A stretch of 64,000 bases of DNA from Sulfurimonas xiamenensis. Its GTDB lineage: Bacteria; Campylobacterota; Campylobacteria; Campylobacterales; Sulfurimonadaceae. The translations under genes and the position numbers were made by a program. Positions 63,747 through 64,000 of the stretch are shown piece after piece. The stretch covers positions 1,426,001 through 1,490,000 of the forward strand of contig NZ_CP041166.1 in NCBI RefSeq assembly GCF_009258045.1, written 5' to 3'. The notes beneath the pieces were generated by a model that was not told the DNA's origin, searched no databases, and was given only the letters and a program-made list of their open reading frames with translations. The stretch's first letter is position 1. Each line of letters begins with the position of its first letter.

Positions 63747-64000
63747 ATGCAAAACTTTAACAATTTAATGAGAACCAACGCAAAAATGCTCAGTGATGAT
63801 GAATATGCGACAAGCTATATACATGATAAAAACTTCCTTGAAGCACATAAAGAAGAAGTTGCTCAATGGTCTAAAAAACAACAAGAATGTTCAATCAAAA
63901 TTACTATGAAGGAATTTAAACTTTATCCTAAAAATAAAACTATTCTTCTCACACGAGCTATTGAAAAAGCAAAAGAATTATTAACACAAGAGGCTCATGG
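63747..64000 (+). CDS. Uncharacterised protein, 5' part (runs off the window)
   Basis: ATG at 63747 with AAAGGA seven bases upstream. The first 84 codons are open to the window end and read MQNFNNLMRTNAKMLSDDEY onward to LLTQEAH. The visible part is hydrophilic and helical, with KEEVAQWSKKQQECSIKITM in the middle. No family is recognised. It is preceded by the stem-loop pair and lies in the accessory island. Confidence 0.65.
   Translation, partial: MQNFNNLMRTNAKMLSDDEYATSYIHDKNFLEAHKEEVAQWSKKQQECSIKITMKEFKLYPKNKTILLTRAIEKAKELLTQEAH

Overview
This AT-rich window comes from a campylobacterotal (epsilonproteobacterial) chromosome. It looks most like Sulfurimonas or a close relative. The signs are the family-level character of the housekeeping proteins, the small membrane gene next to secF, and a tmRNA tag (ANNTNYRPAYAVA) of the Campylobacter/Helicobacter type. 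The genus is inferred from general resemblance, not from a database search.

Positions 1-44,525 are ordinary chromosomal backbone. The first 20 kb hold the end of rho, murI, a lysine-rich histone-like protein, a small HTH-like protein, an EAL-CBS-GGDEF protein, dnaX, a two-component pair, a YmdB-like phosphoesterase, mfd, an M23 peptidase, folC, lptE, leuS, secF-secD-yajC and lnt. Next come ppk, a gamma-carbonic anhydrase-like gene, a TRIC-like membrane protein, argJ, a potassium channel, rpmB, rpe, trpF and a DnaQ-like exonuclease. A fatty-acid block follows (acpP, fabF, accA), then a decayed LytS-type kinase, a CrtI-like oxidoreductase, pdxH, a UbiB-like kinase, a photolyase, a DUF523/DUF1722 protein, fabG and gpmI. 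The backbone ends with mraY-murD-purN and two identical tRNA-Phe genes.

At 44,613 lies ssrA (tmRNA). Its 5' part, tag reading frame and T-loop are clear, but the sequence after the T-loop no longer forms a good T-stem or acceptor stem and carries no CCA. This is the usual crossover point for integrating elements, and everything to its right is accessory. After about 290 bp of repeat-bearing non-coding DNA and a small HTH gene comes a complete type 1 BREX phage-defence locus (45,759-62,164): brxA, brxB, brxC, pglX, pglZ and brxL, all on the + strand.

The BREX locus is unusual. PglX is encoded as two separate proteins, an N-terminal methyltransferase half and a C-terminal specificity half. They are separated by three genes: an 84-residue protein, a DUF3644/HEPN-like protein and a membrane-anchored protein. 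An Abi-like HEPN protein lies between brxC and pglX. A cysteine-rich, probably zinc-binding protein with a lysine-rich tail lies between the second pglX half and pglZ. A 26-residue single-pass membrane peptide overlaps the brxL stop codon. The genes overlap or nearly abut, so the extra genes look like working members of one transcription unit rather than debris.

The right end (62,245-64,000) holds a ParA/MinD-like protein whose Walker A lysine is replaced by cysteine, two uncharacterised small genes and a pair of covarying stem-loops. No integrase is seen, so the island probably continues past the window.
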